Shown here one piece after another: positions 1 to 14,283 of a stretch of 64,000 nt of DNA (position 1 is the stretch's first letter; the number at the start of each line of letters is the position of its first letter). Position numbers and translations under genes: made by a program. A model generated the notes under the pieces. That model was not told the origin of the DNA, made no database searches, and saw only the letters and a list, made by a program, of their open reading frames with translations. The stretch is from Owenia fusiformis (Eukaryota > Annelida > Polychaeta > Sabellida > Oweniidae), in contig CAIIXF020000007.1 of the NCBI GenBank assembly GCA_903813345.2, positions 18,651,564 to 18,715,563 of the forward strand, in the 5' to 3' direction.

Positions 1-929
1 CATACAGTCATGTTTTCAATCTAAATGGAGAATGTCATTATCTTTGTTTATCAATGGTCAACAGCTATTCTCTTACATACTAAATGCACAGAGCACAATA
101 TGTCACCCATTCTCCCAGGGACCTCTTAATTTTTTTCCGCTTTGGATCAACAAGACGTTTTCATCCTCCAACCAACCAGTAGTATTGATAGGTGGCCTTT
201 TACTGCAGAAATTCTGGTACCATGATTTAAACAAACATACATTTCATTTTTGTCCATTGTCCATTGTTTTATATAGCAATTTTTATTATTAAAGCATGAA
301 GGTTAGTATAATTTTTATGTTTAAATGTTATGATCAATTATCATTTCTACCACTTACATTTCTTCTTGATTATTGATGTGTGTCATGCTATGAAAGTTTT
401 GATCATTTTATGTAATTTGTAAAGATGCATTGTAATATCATAGGAATAGAAATCTTCTCTTTCTATGTGTTTGAATATTCCAGGGGACAATTATTTTCCT
501 GGCAGATAAATGACATAGATGTGGTAATAAAAGGTGAGAGATTAACTAACATAATCACTTTGATTTACATTTATGGTTTTACCCTAGCTTTGTACTCCAT
601 GCTGTCTGGCAGGTGCGCTATAATATTTCATGGAACAAATGGTTTTATGTTTAAATTATGTATGAGGGCTATGTTATATGAAATGCTGTTTTGATATTGT
701 TAGTTTGTTCTATATTAATCTGTCCCCACTTTTCCTCTTTCTCAGGATAAAAAACAGGCAGTATATGATCTATCTAGATCTAGAAAATCTCCAAGAAAAA
801 GCAATCATTTATTTAGCATATTTTATCAAGCACTTTTCATTTTAAACATTTCATGATAAAAATAATTTTGGAGTTGTATTGTCTCTAGCCCCATGATGTG
901 ACAACCCAAACATGACCTTTACTAATTAT

Positions 930-1480
930 TTTTAATCAAAATGGCAGCCATTTTGAATTGAGCATCCATATTAGAAAACACACCTCTAGCAAAGCATAAG
1001 GTCCTTTAATTACTGAAGATAATAGAGTTGATAAAATTTACATTTTTACAAAAATGGTGGTAATTTTGAATTCGATTTTCAGTAGCTAAATTTAATTCCT
1101 TCTCAAGTATAACTGCTTTGCCTACAAGGCATCAGCATATCAAATCTGAAACAAATCAGACAACGGGTGTTTTAGTTTTATATTTTTTTCATTTTTTCCA
1201 TTTTAAGATAAGTGACACTGGAAATACCTTGAGGTCCTATGCCCAAAAGACACTATCTAAAAATTCATACAAAATCCAATCGCTGGTATTCTAGTTATCA
1301 GTTATTACATTTTCATTAAAATAGAGGCCACTTTGAATTAGTAGCCATTTTGAAATTTTCCTGGACAAAGGTACTTTGCCCATAAGGCCTAAGCCTATAA
1401 AATATGAGCCAAATCTTAAAACTGGTATTTGAGTTAAGTGCCAGACATACTGGAATGAAAGGACGGGAGGCTTCTCTGTA
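930..1480. repeat. Dispersed repeat with CCATTTTGAA motifs
   Basis: Several lines carry the phrase 'atggtggccattttgaatt' or close variants, together with phrases such as 'aaatctgaaccaaa' and 'gaacaaaat'. The same wording returns at about 8975-9240, 11690-12010, 42240-43200 and 57970-58440, which marks a dispersed family. No target duplication or coding capacity was seen. Confidence 0.55.
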
Positions 1481-2889
1481 TCCATATACATGTATATGAA
1501 CTTTGTTTGGTGGGACAGTCCAAACATTCTTCTATTGCCACCAAACTAAAAATATGATATTGATAGAGAATCTAACATTGATCTGATTGCATGTGATTTC
1601 CCAGCTCTAGAATAATAGACTAGTTTCTATAGGAAAAAGAATGATGGTTTATCCTAATCATTATTGCAGAATGCAGATCCCATCACTATTGTTTCATTTT
1701 AAGTAATGGTGCTTTGTCTGGAAACCAAGATAAACAATAACTGTACTTGAGTGAAAAAAATATAAAACCATCTGCTCTGTTCCTTCTCTGTATACCCCCA
1801 TTGATAACCTACATGTTTCTCACTATTCCTCAGACCATTCATGCATATTCCATACCATTTATCTTTACCACTTGAACTACCAAATCAAATATTCTTTTGC
1901 ATAATGATTTCTAAAGCAGAAAAGTGCTGCACCCACTGAGAGTTGATGATGGCAGTATCCTAGCAGTATACTACTGCCATTTGGTACATTTCTTGCTAAT
2001 TCCACAATGTTTTCCTTTATATATTTATTTATCATTGTACACATGGCTACTGTGAATGAGGGGTCTTTGACTGGGTTATCTATAAGTGACAACTGGGACC
2101 ATATGTCTCAGATTCACTTTAACATGTTTAATCAACTTGCAAAACATTTACTTGTTGTGGTAAAGCCAGATAACATTTTTCTTTTTTTAAAAAAATGTCT
2201 ATGCAAGAACAGAGGATGTGTTTCTCATAGGTCAGCAGTAAATGTGAAATCTATGCATTAGATACAAAATCTCTTAATACCTTACAACTTTCATTCCCAA
2301 GAATCTATAATTTAGAGCAATTTACAAGTGTTAAAATAAGTATATATTTCAGCCTTGAGTAAACTAGAGAGACCTGTTTATGTTAGCCTTTTGACTCCAG
2401 TCAGATATCAAGTGAAGGACAACCCCTGAGGGAGGAGAATCCGATATCAACCTTCCAAGCCACATCTCCAGGGATCTGTCAAATTTTTTATAAACAGGCT
2501 AGGTGAATGAATAGAAGTCATTACAAAGCAAAAAATACAAAATATCTCGCCTAACTTCAAGTCCATGTGTTTGAAGTAAATTACAAATCTCCCATTTTAG
2601 TACAGTACTCAGAAATCAATCATACATAAGAGTTACACAAAGAGTAAAATATTACTGTATCCAAAGAAAAGGATGCAGGATATATCAATGCCATACCTCT
2701 TGGTACATATCCAAGTATTTATCCCTCTATTGCCAAGGTCCAGGACCAGAATAAATACAGGCTGCATCATTCCCGCCCCCGCTCCAAAAAAGCATACTTA
2801 GAGACTGAAAAAATGTGTACGTTTTTTGATATTGGAACTTTCAAAGGTAGAATGTACCTAGAACTCCATCAGGTATGGAATATATAATG

Positions 2890-3005
2890 TTATGTAGGAT
2901 CGGTTTTGGAAACAGGGTTTATCCATTCAGGAAATATGTATATTTCCCTTGAGATAAACTCTGTATCCAAAACATCCCAGTACATAACCCTTATATACAG
3001 GCTTG
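2890..3005 (-). repeat. Copy of the TTATGTACTGGGA palindromic repeat family
   Basis: Read on the minus strand this copy has 'gggttatgtactggga', 'ttttggatacagagttta' and 'gggtttatcc'-like phrases. It matches the elements starting near 52265 and 56350, so it is a third, more diverged and shorter copy. Confidence 0.55.
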
Positions 3006-5002
3006 ATGCAAAATATAGATTGAGTCCTACCATACTAGTACTACATGTACAAAAGTACATGTATATTGCACATCTCTTTGATATATGAGGAGGGCATGTA
3101 TAGAGAGAGATTACAAAACAAATTAGGTACCACTGGTAGAGGCACCCTGCCAACTGTGTTCTATCACTATAAACAATTTGCTATCTCTAATAAAAAAAAA
3201 TACATGTGCTGCTTAATAAAACCTGATCATAAGTTAGCAAAAGGTGAAGAATAAAATCGAAGAGAAATATTAGTAAACATATGAAAAGTTTACATGACAG
3301 GAAAAGTCAGAAATTGAGAAATTCAAGAGAAATGACATGAAATATGTGTGAACACTGAACAGTAACATAAAGCTCCATCAGGTATATTTCAAGTTGGTCA
3401 AGTGTTTATAGCAGGAAAATGCTGGCTTATATCAACCTGTTTAATTGCTGCCTTATCAGATACCATTTACAGCAAAATACCCCTCTAAGTGCTTCAAAAG
3501 TATAAAGAACAATTGAATTTCAAGATGAAACAGGCCCTTTCACTTGAAAAGTAGAGAATTTGACCAGCTGTATTTCAAAATGTACTGCAGTTAGCATAGC
3601 TACATGTACCCATTCATGTCTGTTTTTGATAAAAATTAATTTCAAGTAAATTGAATAATAAATAAAAAATATGTATCAAAATCTGGATGTCTAGAATTAG
3701 TACTAGGAAAGTAAGTATCCATGTCACATCTGGGACTAAAATGAAAAGTATTCAAGCGAATGGGTTTCAAACAAATGGTTTTCTATAACAATACATACAC
3801 TTCAATTTCCTTCACTAAAGTGTATTGAAGGTCATATTTTACATCTTAATTAAACATGCTGGGAAATAGAATACCTAGAATACAAAGAAATAGGAATATA
3901 TGCATTGAGTTTGCATTCTGGTAAAGAAATTCTATAACAAAATTCTTTACCAAAATGCAAACAAGGCATTAACATGCAAAATGTTACCACCTGCCATTTG
4001 TTACAAATGCCAACCGCTGGATGGCAGCAATAAAAGTTGAAGACCATAACAAAACATCCTCCGATCACAGGGCTTCAAAATCCAGAATATATTCTTTCTT
4101 TTTACCCCCTGTGATAAGCAGTTAGCCTTTCCACGATTAAGAACTCGCAATCTGATTGGCTGTAGCAACACTGCGACAGAAATCATGTATAAGTCATTGC
4201 GCATAATAAGACCACGTGATTAAGTTTAATCGGGCGCTTCCAAATTGGTTATAGCAGGGGGAAGGAGGTACGGATTCTGGATACCTGCTTAGGAGGATGA
4301 TAACAAAATGTCACAAAGATGACCAGATCTATCAAAAACTTCTCAAATTATCAAACTCAAAACATATATATATATTGAAAATCAATCCCCCTTTCAAAAA
4401 TAATTCGAGAGTTGAGATATTTTTTGAATGCCATCCATGTTACATGACAAGTTAACCACATGGTGGTAAAACTGGTAACTACTTTCTGGCACATAGGTAA
4501 TACACGAGTTAAATATTTATTTGACACCCTGTATAAGACTGAAAAACAGGTGTAAAACAGGCATTAAGTCCAAACTCTCTAATTTGAAAACATCTGAAAA
4601 TTAGAAACAGCTGTAACAATAAAAAATAGCTCTGTTCACAGTGACCAGACTTTATGATATATCTTCTTCCCAAACCTGCAAGAAACACAAGACTAGAACA
4701 GAGCCAGAAACTTTATCAACTTTGAGAACACATACATTCTTATATTGTGAAGTCATGAGGCCATTTGTACAAACATGTAAACAATGTTCCTTTTGTGAAT
4801 AAAAAATAAATTAAAACTTGAACATCAGTATACTGAACATCAGAAAGTACATGTATTTATATAAATTCACAAACTTTTAATAATTGTGATTAGAAATAGT
4901 AACTCTGGTGGGTATTGGTCACAGGCCAATATAAAGTAATAAGTTATATAATTAACTTAATGTATCTATAATTTGCATACGGAATTTCAAGTAAGTAAAA
5001 TA

Positions 5003-5110
5003 CAGTGAAACTTATTATAAGTGGAACACCTCTAGAAATGGAACACATCTGATAGTGGAACACTTTTCAGAGTGTGTTTTCAAGGTGTTGCACTTGAACA
5101 AGTTTTACTG
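5003..5110. mobile_element. 108-bp MITE with TA target duplication
   Basis: The ends are CAGTGAAACTT and, inverted, AAGTTTTACTG, each flanked by TA. Short size, terminal inverted repeats and the TA duplication fit a Tc1/mariner-type MITE. Related copies are at 38821-39671 and 55094-55229, with partial copies near 10913 and 15250-15418. Confidence 0.65.
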
Positions 5111-7841
5111 TACTGCTTATTATTAGTATAAACGCACTCTAGGGACTTTACCTTAGAAATGTCAAGTCAGGGTATCATGTTATTATATGACAGTGGTTAT
5201 ATCATAGAAATATAGCAGATAAGCCATTCATCAGAAGATATACAAAATCATTGTCTGACAACAAGACATTGTATTCAGGAATGAATTTCTAAATGCAGTT
5301 TCAAATATCAATGTGTACTATACAGGAAAAGTTCATGTATAAAACTATAATATGTAGGCCTACATGTACAGATTAGATGAATCCTCATTTTGGACAATTT
5401 AAGACCATACTCATATTTAGAATTGAAAAAAAGAATTTTAAGACTCCCTGGCCCTTATTTATTGTAACCGTCTCAAGCAAGGGTAACATCACAGGGATTT
5501 CCATTCTTGTAAAGTTTTCCATCCCTCTGGCCAAAAGTTGACTTTTAGACTTATAATGACTGGTCTAATCCACATGTTAACTCAACTTAAGTAACCTCAA
5601 TGATGTTAGCTAGTTGTTCATGAACATGAAACTGAAATAATTTCCACAACCAGTTGAATATCTTCCCTAATTCATGTAATGTAAATATACATTTGTAATA
5701 AGTCATCATGCCCTTTTTATCCGAGAAAATCAGTTTGTAGGAGTTTTGAACAAATCAAGAGCAATGTGGCCAATACAGATGAGTATTTTAGTAGTTTCAA
5801 GGTCAGGCTCCAGGAAACGCCACACCCCTTTCTCAAGATGTGTCCCATTTTTATGGAATTCTGGGTCTAAAAATGTGTTATCATTTTCTAAAATTCCTTC
5901 ATAATTGTTTATATATTCATTGCAATAAAGCTGTAGATGCATGGATAGTCTGTACAGATTTGCTGAATTTATAAAAAACAACTTTTGAGTGCATGTATAG
6001 TTGGCCACTTTAATTGATGGATGGAATTCAATGCAATCCAGCATATCAGTTGTTTCTGGACTGTAACACTCTTATCTATTCTATTTCCTGGATTGTAGAG
6101 GCCATCACTAGCATAGCTAAGAAAGACTGGCAAATCTGATTCATCCCTCTACATCTGTCTTATCACTACCTCTGGACACAAGCCTCAATAAACTACCTGC
6201 CCATATAAGATAATGTCAGTCCGATCATGCTTATTCTATCTTATTTTTTTCTATAATCTGAATGAGATTTCAGATGTGATGATATATCTTTACAAATGAG
6301 AATGTGGTATTCATGTTTTCCTTATTTATTTAGAATGTTTCAAAACAGGACAAAGGCATGGTATACGGGTCCAGTTTTACTGGGTTGAGCTGACTTTGGG
6401 TCGAGATGTTGGAATTTTCCTGTTTAGCTGTAAAGTTAAATGTATTCCACAAGATGACTGGAGACTGCTATTTGAGACACTTTAGTTGATGAAGAAGTTT
6501 GACATCCATTGCCATATATAATCTTCTATACATTCAAATGAAGATAAACTGAAGCATACTGGTAAAATATAATGGTTAAGTCCGAACAGTTAGCCATCTT
6601 TGCCACCAGTGCCCATTCCACACTATTTCTATGTTAATTTGAATGGAGACATATATAATTACCAAAACAATTTTTTTTTAGATATGTACAGTATTCACAG
6701 ACCAAAGATATATAATGTCACATGATATTGATAGTAACTAATATCTACCTTATATCTACATAACTTTTGCTGAATGCTTGAGACAATGCAATCAAATGAA
6801 ATATAAAAACCATAATGCATTAAACATGTATCAAAATGTACATGACATGCAAATCAACTCAGAAAAGACCATGGTTCCAAAAACAAATATCATTTAAGCA
6901 AAGCAAATGGCCGTTCTCTTTTCAAACTCTCGTCTATTTAAATTGAGTTACCAATAAACCCTTGGCTCATTCAAATAGTTCTCTGTCGCTAGACTTAGTC
7001 ACCCAAACCAACAATTCTAATAAATCCAACAACAAGATATTTATACTCATGGGAAACAAAGAGCTTGATTAAAAATCCCTGAGCCATGTTTCTAATTCAC
7101 CATGTAAGCTAAAGAGACTTGAATGATTAGAGCTTTGCACGAGACACATCAGTTCCTATAAAGATGGATAAATAGATGGAGGTGGTGTTTTGGTGGGGCC
7201 AGATAATATTCCAAGAAAATGATTAAATTTAAAATTTTATATTTGAACCAATATAAATATGGATTTAGTCAACCATTTACTGAAATTAAATAAGAAAAAA
7301 TCTGAAAAATTAAATACAAAATGCTGAGTAAATTACTGATTTTCGAGAGAAAATTAAACTAATTAAACAAATTTCAAATGTATCATCTGATTGAAACAAA
7401 ATAAAGGTGTATTTTATGGTTGACTATGAGACAAATATGAATCTAAACAGCTGGTAGAAAAGAAATACATATTAATGACCTCTATCCTAGAAACCAAGTC
7501 AAGGTGACATAGATATAAAGTGTACATTATAATCATTGCAATGCTTGAAAGAGGCTGTAGGCCAGTGTTATATACTAGAAAACTGGAACTCCATGGAGTA
7601 GCAAATCCCAACGAACAAAATATTTTGCCATTTTGGAGTTCAAAGGTACCAATCATAAAAACTAATAACAATGTTGTGATCTAAGATAATGTAATGATAT
7701 TTTGAAGGGATCTCTAAATGAGAGTGAATTCCCTCTTAAGCAGCTATTTTGATTTTATGAGTCAAATCAGGAAAATGATGTCATAAATATTTAATATTAT
7801 AATGATCTAATTTAAAATTTAGGTATAATATTAACACTTCA

Positions 7842-8070
7842 CAGGGCTCTCATCAGGAAATATTTAGGGTGTGGTGCCAACATCTTCAGAATAACCGTTC
7901 AATCGTGATAAATCATATTTATGTTATGTTTTATCTTTTTTTACACGCTATTATTGTATATTCAGTCAAGTTTAGACTGTGGAAACAGTCATGATTTGCC
8001 AATAGGGTGTGGAGGGAGCTAAATAGAGTGTGGTGCTGCACCACAGTATAAAAGCCTGGCGAGAGCCCTG
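7842..8070. mobile_element. hAT-like MITE, TSD CTTCA
   Basis: The element begins CAGGGCTCTCATC and ends GGCGAGAGCCCTG, giving CAGGG inverted ends. The five bases CTTCA occur immediately on both sides. It has no coding capacity. The interior phrase 'aggaaatatttag' resembles the end of the element at 23398-23711, so the two are related. Confidence 0.7.
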
Positions 8071-8974
8071 CTTCAGTTGAGAATGAAAGCAGCCACCTTG
8101 AAAACATTTTTTGACTAGAACTATTCACCAATATACTACCAAATATGAAGATAACATTGTACCAGTATTCAAGTTATCTTCAATATGGATGGACAGACGA
8201 AGGGCTTCGCTATATCCCTAATGTACTTTTCTACATAAGCTTACAAAAAAGTATATCATTAATAACAATAACTAGAAAATCTAGAATCTACAGAAGCAAA
8301 TCCCAACAAACTATATTATTAATGAATCTGAAATGTCTATGACAAAACAAATATCTTTGAAAGATTTATTTTATGTAAACCTTTCTTAGCCTGCCTAATA
8401 TATCTTAAACATGATTTAGAATCTTTTTGACATAGATACAAGTAAATGCAATACCAGAATAAACATTACTTTATGCAAAATAAGAGAAAGCATATATACA
8501 GCATGAGATTGATAAATAGACCTATACTAAATGTGTATTCGTTATTCCAAATTATGAAATACCTGTAAATCATATTTGCTAAGAGAAATGTTAAACATGT
8601 TCGAAGAGTGTGATCTTAAGCGTTGGAGGCGGAGGGGTATTTTTAGACCTGAAAGCTTGTTAGCTCAAGTCAAACTTTCAATGGTCATAGAATATCAATT
8701 AATTTTGCTCCAAGTTAGAAAAACATATTAAAGTTTTATACGAGCTCATGAAGCTTAGTGATTTTCCAATACCAAATATTACCTTTGGTCAGTATAATAC
8801 AGCTCAGTTTAAGAAATGAAGTTTTGACAATGTTTAAGACATGGTTCCCAATTCCCATTTCATGTTTATCATCATCTACAAGTTTACACTTTGTCTCAAG
8901 ATTGAACGAACAGTTGACACTTAAACATTTAAAATAATATGAAATTCAAGCTATCAAAATGTATGTTTTTCATA

Positions 8975-9240
8975 AAAATAAAGGCCATTTTGAATTAAAG
9001 GGCCATATTGAAGTAAGGCATCAGAGTAAAAAATCTGAACCAAACCCATCATCTGGTATTTAAGCTATCACTTATCAAAATTAACTTTCTTTCTAAAAAA
9101 TGGTGGCCATTTTAAAATGAGTGACCATTGAAAATTCTCGAGAAGAGATCTTATGCCCGTAAGATATAGACCTACAAAATGTGGACCAAATTCGATAACA
9201 GTGTTTAAGTTATTAACAATTACTTTTTACATGAACATAA
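8975..9240. repeat. Dispersed repeat, CCATTTTGAA family
   Basis: This has the same wording as the copy at 930-1480: 'aaatggtggccattttaaa', 'aaaatgtggaccaaattc' and 'aaggccattttgaatt'. It is non-coding. Confidence 0.5.
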
Positions 9241-10467
9241 AATGCTTATTTACTTCCACCATATTCCCAGAGAATATTCTTGCAAATTGACCTTATCTGT
9301 AACCTTTTTCTGAAATGTTATTCACATCCTGTTGCTAACTATACATCATAATGTTTCACCTTTTGTATCTACAGATCAGTTTTAATCATTTGCAAATTCA
9401 AATTTCATGAAAAATTGGCAATTTAATCCACTACAATGTTTAATATGTGTTATGTGATACATACTGACATTGAGTAATCTCCTCTATATACAGGATCATT
9501 GGTAAATCAATTTGAAATCATGCTATTTCTACACTGAGTTCATATGCATTACGCAGCAGCCATATTGAATATTTCATAACAATCATAAATGTGGACATTT
9601 TTCTCTTGGCTTTTTAGCAAAGGCACCAAAAATAAATTGAATAAAAAATGTTTATTGCGAAGGTATGAATTACCAAGACTCCAATTCAATGGCATTTATT
9701 GTACATGTCAAACTCAGGCAATCCTTTTTGCAAGTTACCAAAAATTAAAATGTAAGTAAAACAATCTCTCAGCCATCTGCTTAGAGTCTGAAGTCTCACC
9801 AAGTAGTAGGTAAAGTTTGATTTCAGTAAAACCCATTCATGCTAGAGTACACAAGTACATTAGTTCTGATGAACCTCACCTTGACCTTTTTTGGAAACTA
9901 AAAATGACATGGAGATCACACATAAGCATTGGCAGTGTCAAATTATAATGTTGTGTGTTACCAAAGACTGTTTATATTTGCTGAGACTGTTATTCTACAG
10001 ACCATAAAATGGTTTATATTAAAATAAATATTTTAGAAACATTATACTCAAAACTTTCTATGCTGGGTCAGGGAAATTGAAGGTTAAATGAATTTGAAGG
10101 GATAGTATAAAGTATGTTCGAAGCAATCTTTTTAATAACTGACCAATGTTTCTTTCTAATCCTTATTTAATTTTTTGAAATAAGAGTTGAGATATCAGAT
10201 CAAATAAAGGAGTTGCATTTTTTAATTTCCTATCCTGAAATAAAGTCAGACCTGACTGATCCTAGCTATCTATATAAGTGTGACAGGATCGCATTGATGG
10301 TATTCCTCCTTGTGTGTCATATGCAGACCTGGGTCCAAGTCAAATAGCTCTTCTGAATCTGAACTGTATTCTAGGAAAACCTGTGTATATTGAACTTTCA
10401 TTGCTAAAAAAAAATGTTCAGTGTTGATAGGTGTTCACTACAGAGAGGGTAATTTATACAGAAGTCA

Positions 10468-10620
10468 ATAGACTAGATGCAAGAAGAAATAATCTTGATT
10501 TACATCATTTAATATTCAAAATTCAGTCAAAGTGATGTCATATTTGAAATCTAAATGTAAAAGTACATCTAGAGATATGGTTTCGAAAATTGTTTATCAA
10601 CTTTGAAAATGTGACTTCTA
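10468..10620. repeat. Single arm of the AATAGACTAGATG repeat
   Basis: The phrases 'caatagactagatg', 'aaataatcttgattta', 'ggtttcgaaaattgtttatc' and 'aatgtgacttct' are shared, in part inverted, with the complete palindromic copy at 44956-45247 inside ICA1. This copy seems to lack the second terminus. Confidence 0.5.
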
Positions 10621-12299
10621 GTTCGCGTTGATTCCCCATAGACCTCATGTTACAAAATCACAAAAAGTGAAATATCTTTTCTTGTATTGAAAAGATAACG
10701 TTTTCTCATACTGGACATATTTTAATTTGCATTACTATTAGATACATAAGGGTTATATGAAAATTGAACCATTAAAACAGATGTAATTCAAGTTAAAGGG
10801 AACTTTGTACAATACCCACCATGCTATATGACCCAAACGAGCCCCCTGGTGGCGAAACTGGTAACTACTTACTCGCATCTGGGTTATTGAGTATGTGCGA
10901 AGGAAGGGTGTCCACTAGAGACAGGTCTTCACTAGAGAGAGGTGTTTTACTGAATTACATGTACTTGTTTAGAGCTATCTACTAACATGAAACAAAATGA
11001 TATCTTATAAAATGCTATAATGAGGATATGTTTAAAGTTGTAAATTTTTCATTTGGAAATTGAATAGGATTAATCCATTTCCTAGAACAGTATATGGTTA
11101 TTGGTCTGTGCCATTTCCACCAGTGACTTTCATTACTATTGCCCCTCTAGGCACATGGACTTACATCCTGTAGGTTCAAAAATCATAGTTGCTAAATGAG
11201 GTCAACAGACTGCATGATAACAGACAAGTTTCAAGTTTAGGTAGAAAGCACTAAAGCGAAGTATCAAAGAATGGGACTCTTCCATCCCTATTACTTATCA
11301 CACCATCCAAATATATAAACAATATTGGTGCAACAAGCAACACAGACAACACACTGGGTACATCCCAACAAATTCTGCTTTATCAGTGTGAAAATATGTC
11401 TGAGATCAGACAGTGATATGCACTCCACTAAATCCTACAAGGTATGGTAGGTAGGTTGGTAGGTATTTACCTAGGTGGAGTGCAAAAATAATAGAAGCCC
11501 TATATTTTGCTCCATTGTGGCAAGAATGAAGTCTGTAAGAAGTTCAAAAAGCTCCTGCGATACATTTACTTTTGTGTTTTTCACTTTTTTTAGGAAGACT
11601 GCAAGAATTTGGACCAAAGGAGAAAATAGGACAATATCCAACTAGATAACAGCTGCTAAGGCCTTGCAAATCCCACTGAGCCAGTCGTCATTTTTCTAAA
11701 TGGCTGCTCACTAGCCAAATTGTCATAAGAAAGTGTAATATCCTTCTAATCTAAATATTAACAGATATAATATTGAATGTCAACAACTTTTCAAGTTATA
11801 ACATGCAAAACATGTAAATTAACACACATAAAATGGTGGCCATTTTGTCTACTAGCCAAAGTGTCATAAGGCAGTGTATCATGCTTATAAGCATTCACAT
11901 ATCTAATATGAACATAATAGCACCAATACTTTCCGTGACAATCCGTGTTTTGTAGCAACTAGAAAAATAGCATGGAACAGCCAACATCTTTCAAGATGGC
12001 CACCATTTTCAACTAAATCAATATCCTATCATGTATGTACTGTGTTCTCCAGAAGATTTTTTCTTCTGTAGGACGTATGTGCAAAATTCTCATTTTCAAA
12101 GTTCTGGGGTTTCAATAACAGCCAGCGGACGGCAAAAACGCCGCTTAAAATTCCAGTTACGCCGTTTCAAAAAATTTTCGGTCCAAATGATGAGAGATTT
12201 TGCTGACACAAGAGACAAATCAATTTAGTTTGACATATCACATAGAATATAAATTGGCCTACCTTGTGAAGGCAAAATCTAAGTATAATAGGCAGATAA

Positions 12300-12795
12300 T
12301 CAGCAGTGTTTTAGAGAAACACTTCGTTTCGGTAACAAAATGTCGGAACGTCGAAGGTACGATTTTTGTTTTTTTCCTTATTTCACACATTGTAGGCAGA
12401 ATTCAAATGACATTTTTATCACAAACGTATATCAGTACTATCATATGTTTAGGAAAATGTACATATTTGCGAACATATAGTTCAGAAGACAACAGAATCG
12501 TTGATTTAATTCCTCACTTAAGTTACAGAAACGGTATTTCGAAAAACAGTTAAGATCTGCACTTTTAACCCATACCATTCCTGTAACTTAAATGAGGAAT
12601 TAAATCGACGATTCTGTTGTCTTTGAGCTATTTTTTTCGCAAACATGTACCTTTTCTAAAACATATGATACTGATACACGTTTGTGTGAAAAAATATCGT
12701 GGGGATTCTGCCTACAACGCGTGAAATAAGGAAAAAACAAAAATCGTACCTTCGACATTCCGTTACCGAAATCAGCGTAATCAGGTGGATCACCA
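12300..12795. mobile_element. Foldback MITE, degenerate second copy of the CACTGGTGATCC family
   Basis: Two arms of about 220 bp are inverted around 12550-12575. They share 'gtaccttcga', 'ttccttatttcac' and the phrase 'gaattaaatcgacgattctg' in inverted form. The right terminus is GGATCACCAGTG, as in the intact copy at 49901-50426, but the left terminus has decayed. No open frame of the family is convincing. Confidence 0.65.
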
Positions 12796-13987
12796 GTGAA
12801 ACAGTATAATCAATACAATTGATCATCTTGGCATTATCTTACATCATAGTGAGGAAGCACAAAGGGCAACATTTGAAAAAAAATAAAAAAATATTACAAC
12901 TGAAAAATGCATATCGAACAATTGAATGTTGATCATTATATTTCATACAGATTAATTAATGTGTCAGAAATAGTGTTGTCGCAATGTGCCATAATCGTAC
13001 ATCGATGCATCGGCAATTTTCAGTAGTAAACATCGATGCACATCGAGAAAAAGTTCGAGAAAGGTGCACTGAAATACCGAATGCTAATGCACTAAAATAT
13101 CGAACAGAACAAATTAATAAGAGTACGCTGGTACATCCGGGAACATAGTAACGGTGAAATGAAAGTAAAGTAATTCTTTTAGATTAATGGTTCATTTCTT
13201 ATTGATTCCTTCCTTCCCCCATCTAGTCTTAGGGGACATCATTGACCTTGTCCCATAAAGTCCCATCACTTCCATGCCCCTTTAGAAAGTTTAGAAAGTT
13301 TTGCCACCACCAGTTTGATGCAACAAAGCACCTGACATGTCACATCATCAAAAGTCTCACTTTGTAAATTGAAATAATGAACATGATCTTCATTCTTGAT
13401 GAAGGGGCTCTGTGGGACTTCATAGGGCAATGTCACACAGAGGTCCATAGGGCTGCATGGGGAATGCCCCATGGAGTCTAACAGTTCCACGCAATGTCAA
13501 GTATATTGAGGTTACAAGGTGCCCTCTTGATGTCTTCTTGGTGTATGTTGGGCTTTACATGGGTCGACCCACAACTAGATTGTGGCATTGCCATGATCAC
13601 CAGGTATCCTTCTATTGTCATGCACGACACAGTCTGGGGGCACAGTGTAGCAACATAGAGCATTTAATAATGAGAGGGGGAAAGCACTTGAAGGTTCCCA
13701 TTTCATAGGACTCTTCACATTTCACAAACATGGATAGGTCTGCCTTTGTTTGAGAAGCTGTTTTACCATGGCCACCATGTACTAAAAATTGCTAGCTAAA
13801 AATGAAATAACGTGACAGGCTGTATGAATTTCTAAGTCAATAAATGATTTTACTAAGTGGGGTCTCTCAGGATTTCCATATTTTAATTTGTTAGGTGTGC
13901 ATATTTTACAGGTTTTGGACTACCATTCCCTCCAAAATCAATGCCAAAAGAAGATGGCCGCCACTTTTTCACATGAAAATGCCTTAC

Positions 13988-14240
13988 CTTTGAACTGACT
14001 TGGGGAACTTGGACTACGTCTTTCGGGCGAAGAACGATTATCAGGGGATCGCCTGGTCTTTACTCTATGTCCGTCAGATGTTGCTATTGGTGTAGGAGAT
14101 GACGATTGACTACTTTTTCGACCATTATTGCGGGTAGGGCTACCTTGTTTCAATGAAAACGTATGGATCGCTTTCATCGGTCGCTGCATGGTTGAAGGTG
14201 ACTGATTTCGTCTCACTTTCTGGCTTGTTTGATTCGACAT
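13988..14240 (-). CDS. GLCCI1: GLCCI1/FAM117-family protein, first coding exon (partial gene)
   Basis: The exon starts at the ATG at 14240 in the context CAAAATGTCG and ends at a strong donor, AAAG|GTAAGG, giving 84 codons plus one base. The peptide is basic and rich in Ser and Pro. Its segments SPTRNN, SSSPTP and [18 protein letters not shown] align with the N-terminal part of vertebrate GLCCI1 ([35 protein letters not shown]). The family is named for a glucocorticoid-induced transcript; its biochemical role is poorly known. Position directly downstream of UMAD1 on the same strand matches human 7p21.3 and supports GLCCI1 over generic FAM117. The remaining exons must lie left of the window. 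An upstream in-frame GTG extends the open frame but is not needed. Confidence 0.8.
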
Positions 14241-14275
14241 TTTGATGTCAATAGACAATAAACTCACTATGAATC

Positions 14276-14283
14276 TTTTTATA
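14276..14283 (-). promoter_or_regulatory. Possible TATA box of the GLCCI1-like gene
   Basis: TATAAAAA on the minus strand lies about 36 bases upstream of the ATG. If used, the 5' untranslated region would be only about ten bases. This rests on position and motif alone. Confidence 0.3.

Larger units (their letters stand above)
1..13987 (-). other. First intron of the GLCCI1-like gene (open to the left)
   Basis: The only exon found for this minus-strand gene has its splice donor at 13987-13986, so everything to its left should be intron. I searched for later GLCCI1/FAM117 exons (the serine-rich motif and the GPYLTGQWP-type region) and saw none; they are probably beyond the left edge. The open frames here lack homology or splice context. 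The stretch holds dispersed repeats and small inverted-repeat elements, listed separately; the rest is AT-rich sequence with nothing recognisable. Confidence 0.65.

Noticed and set aside
5730-6044. 104-codon minus-strand frame in the GLCCI1 intron
   Set aside because: No homology to GLCCI1 or any family I know, and no convincing splice signals; probably chance.
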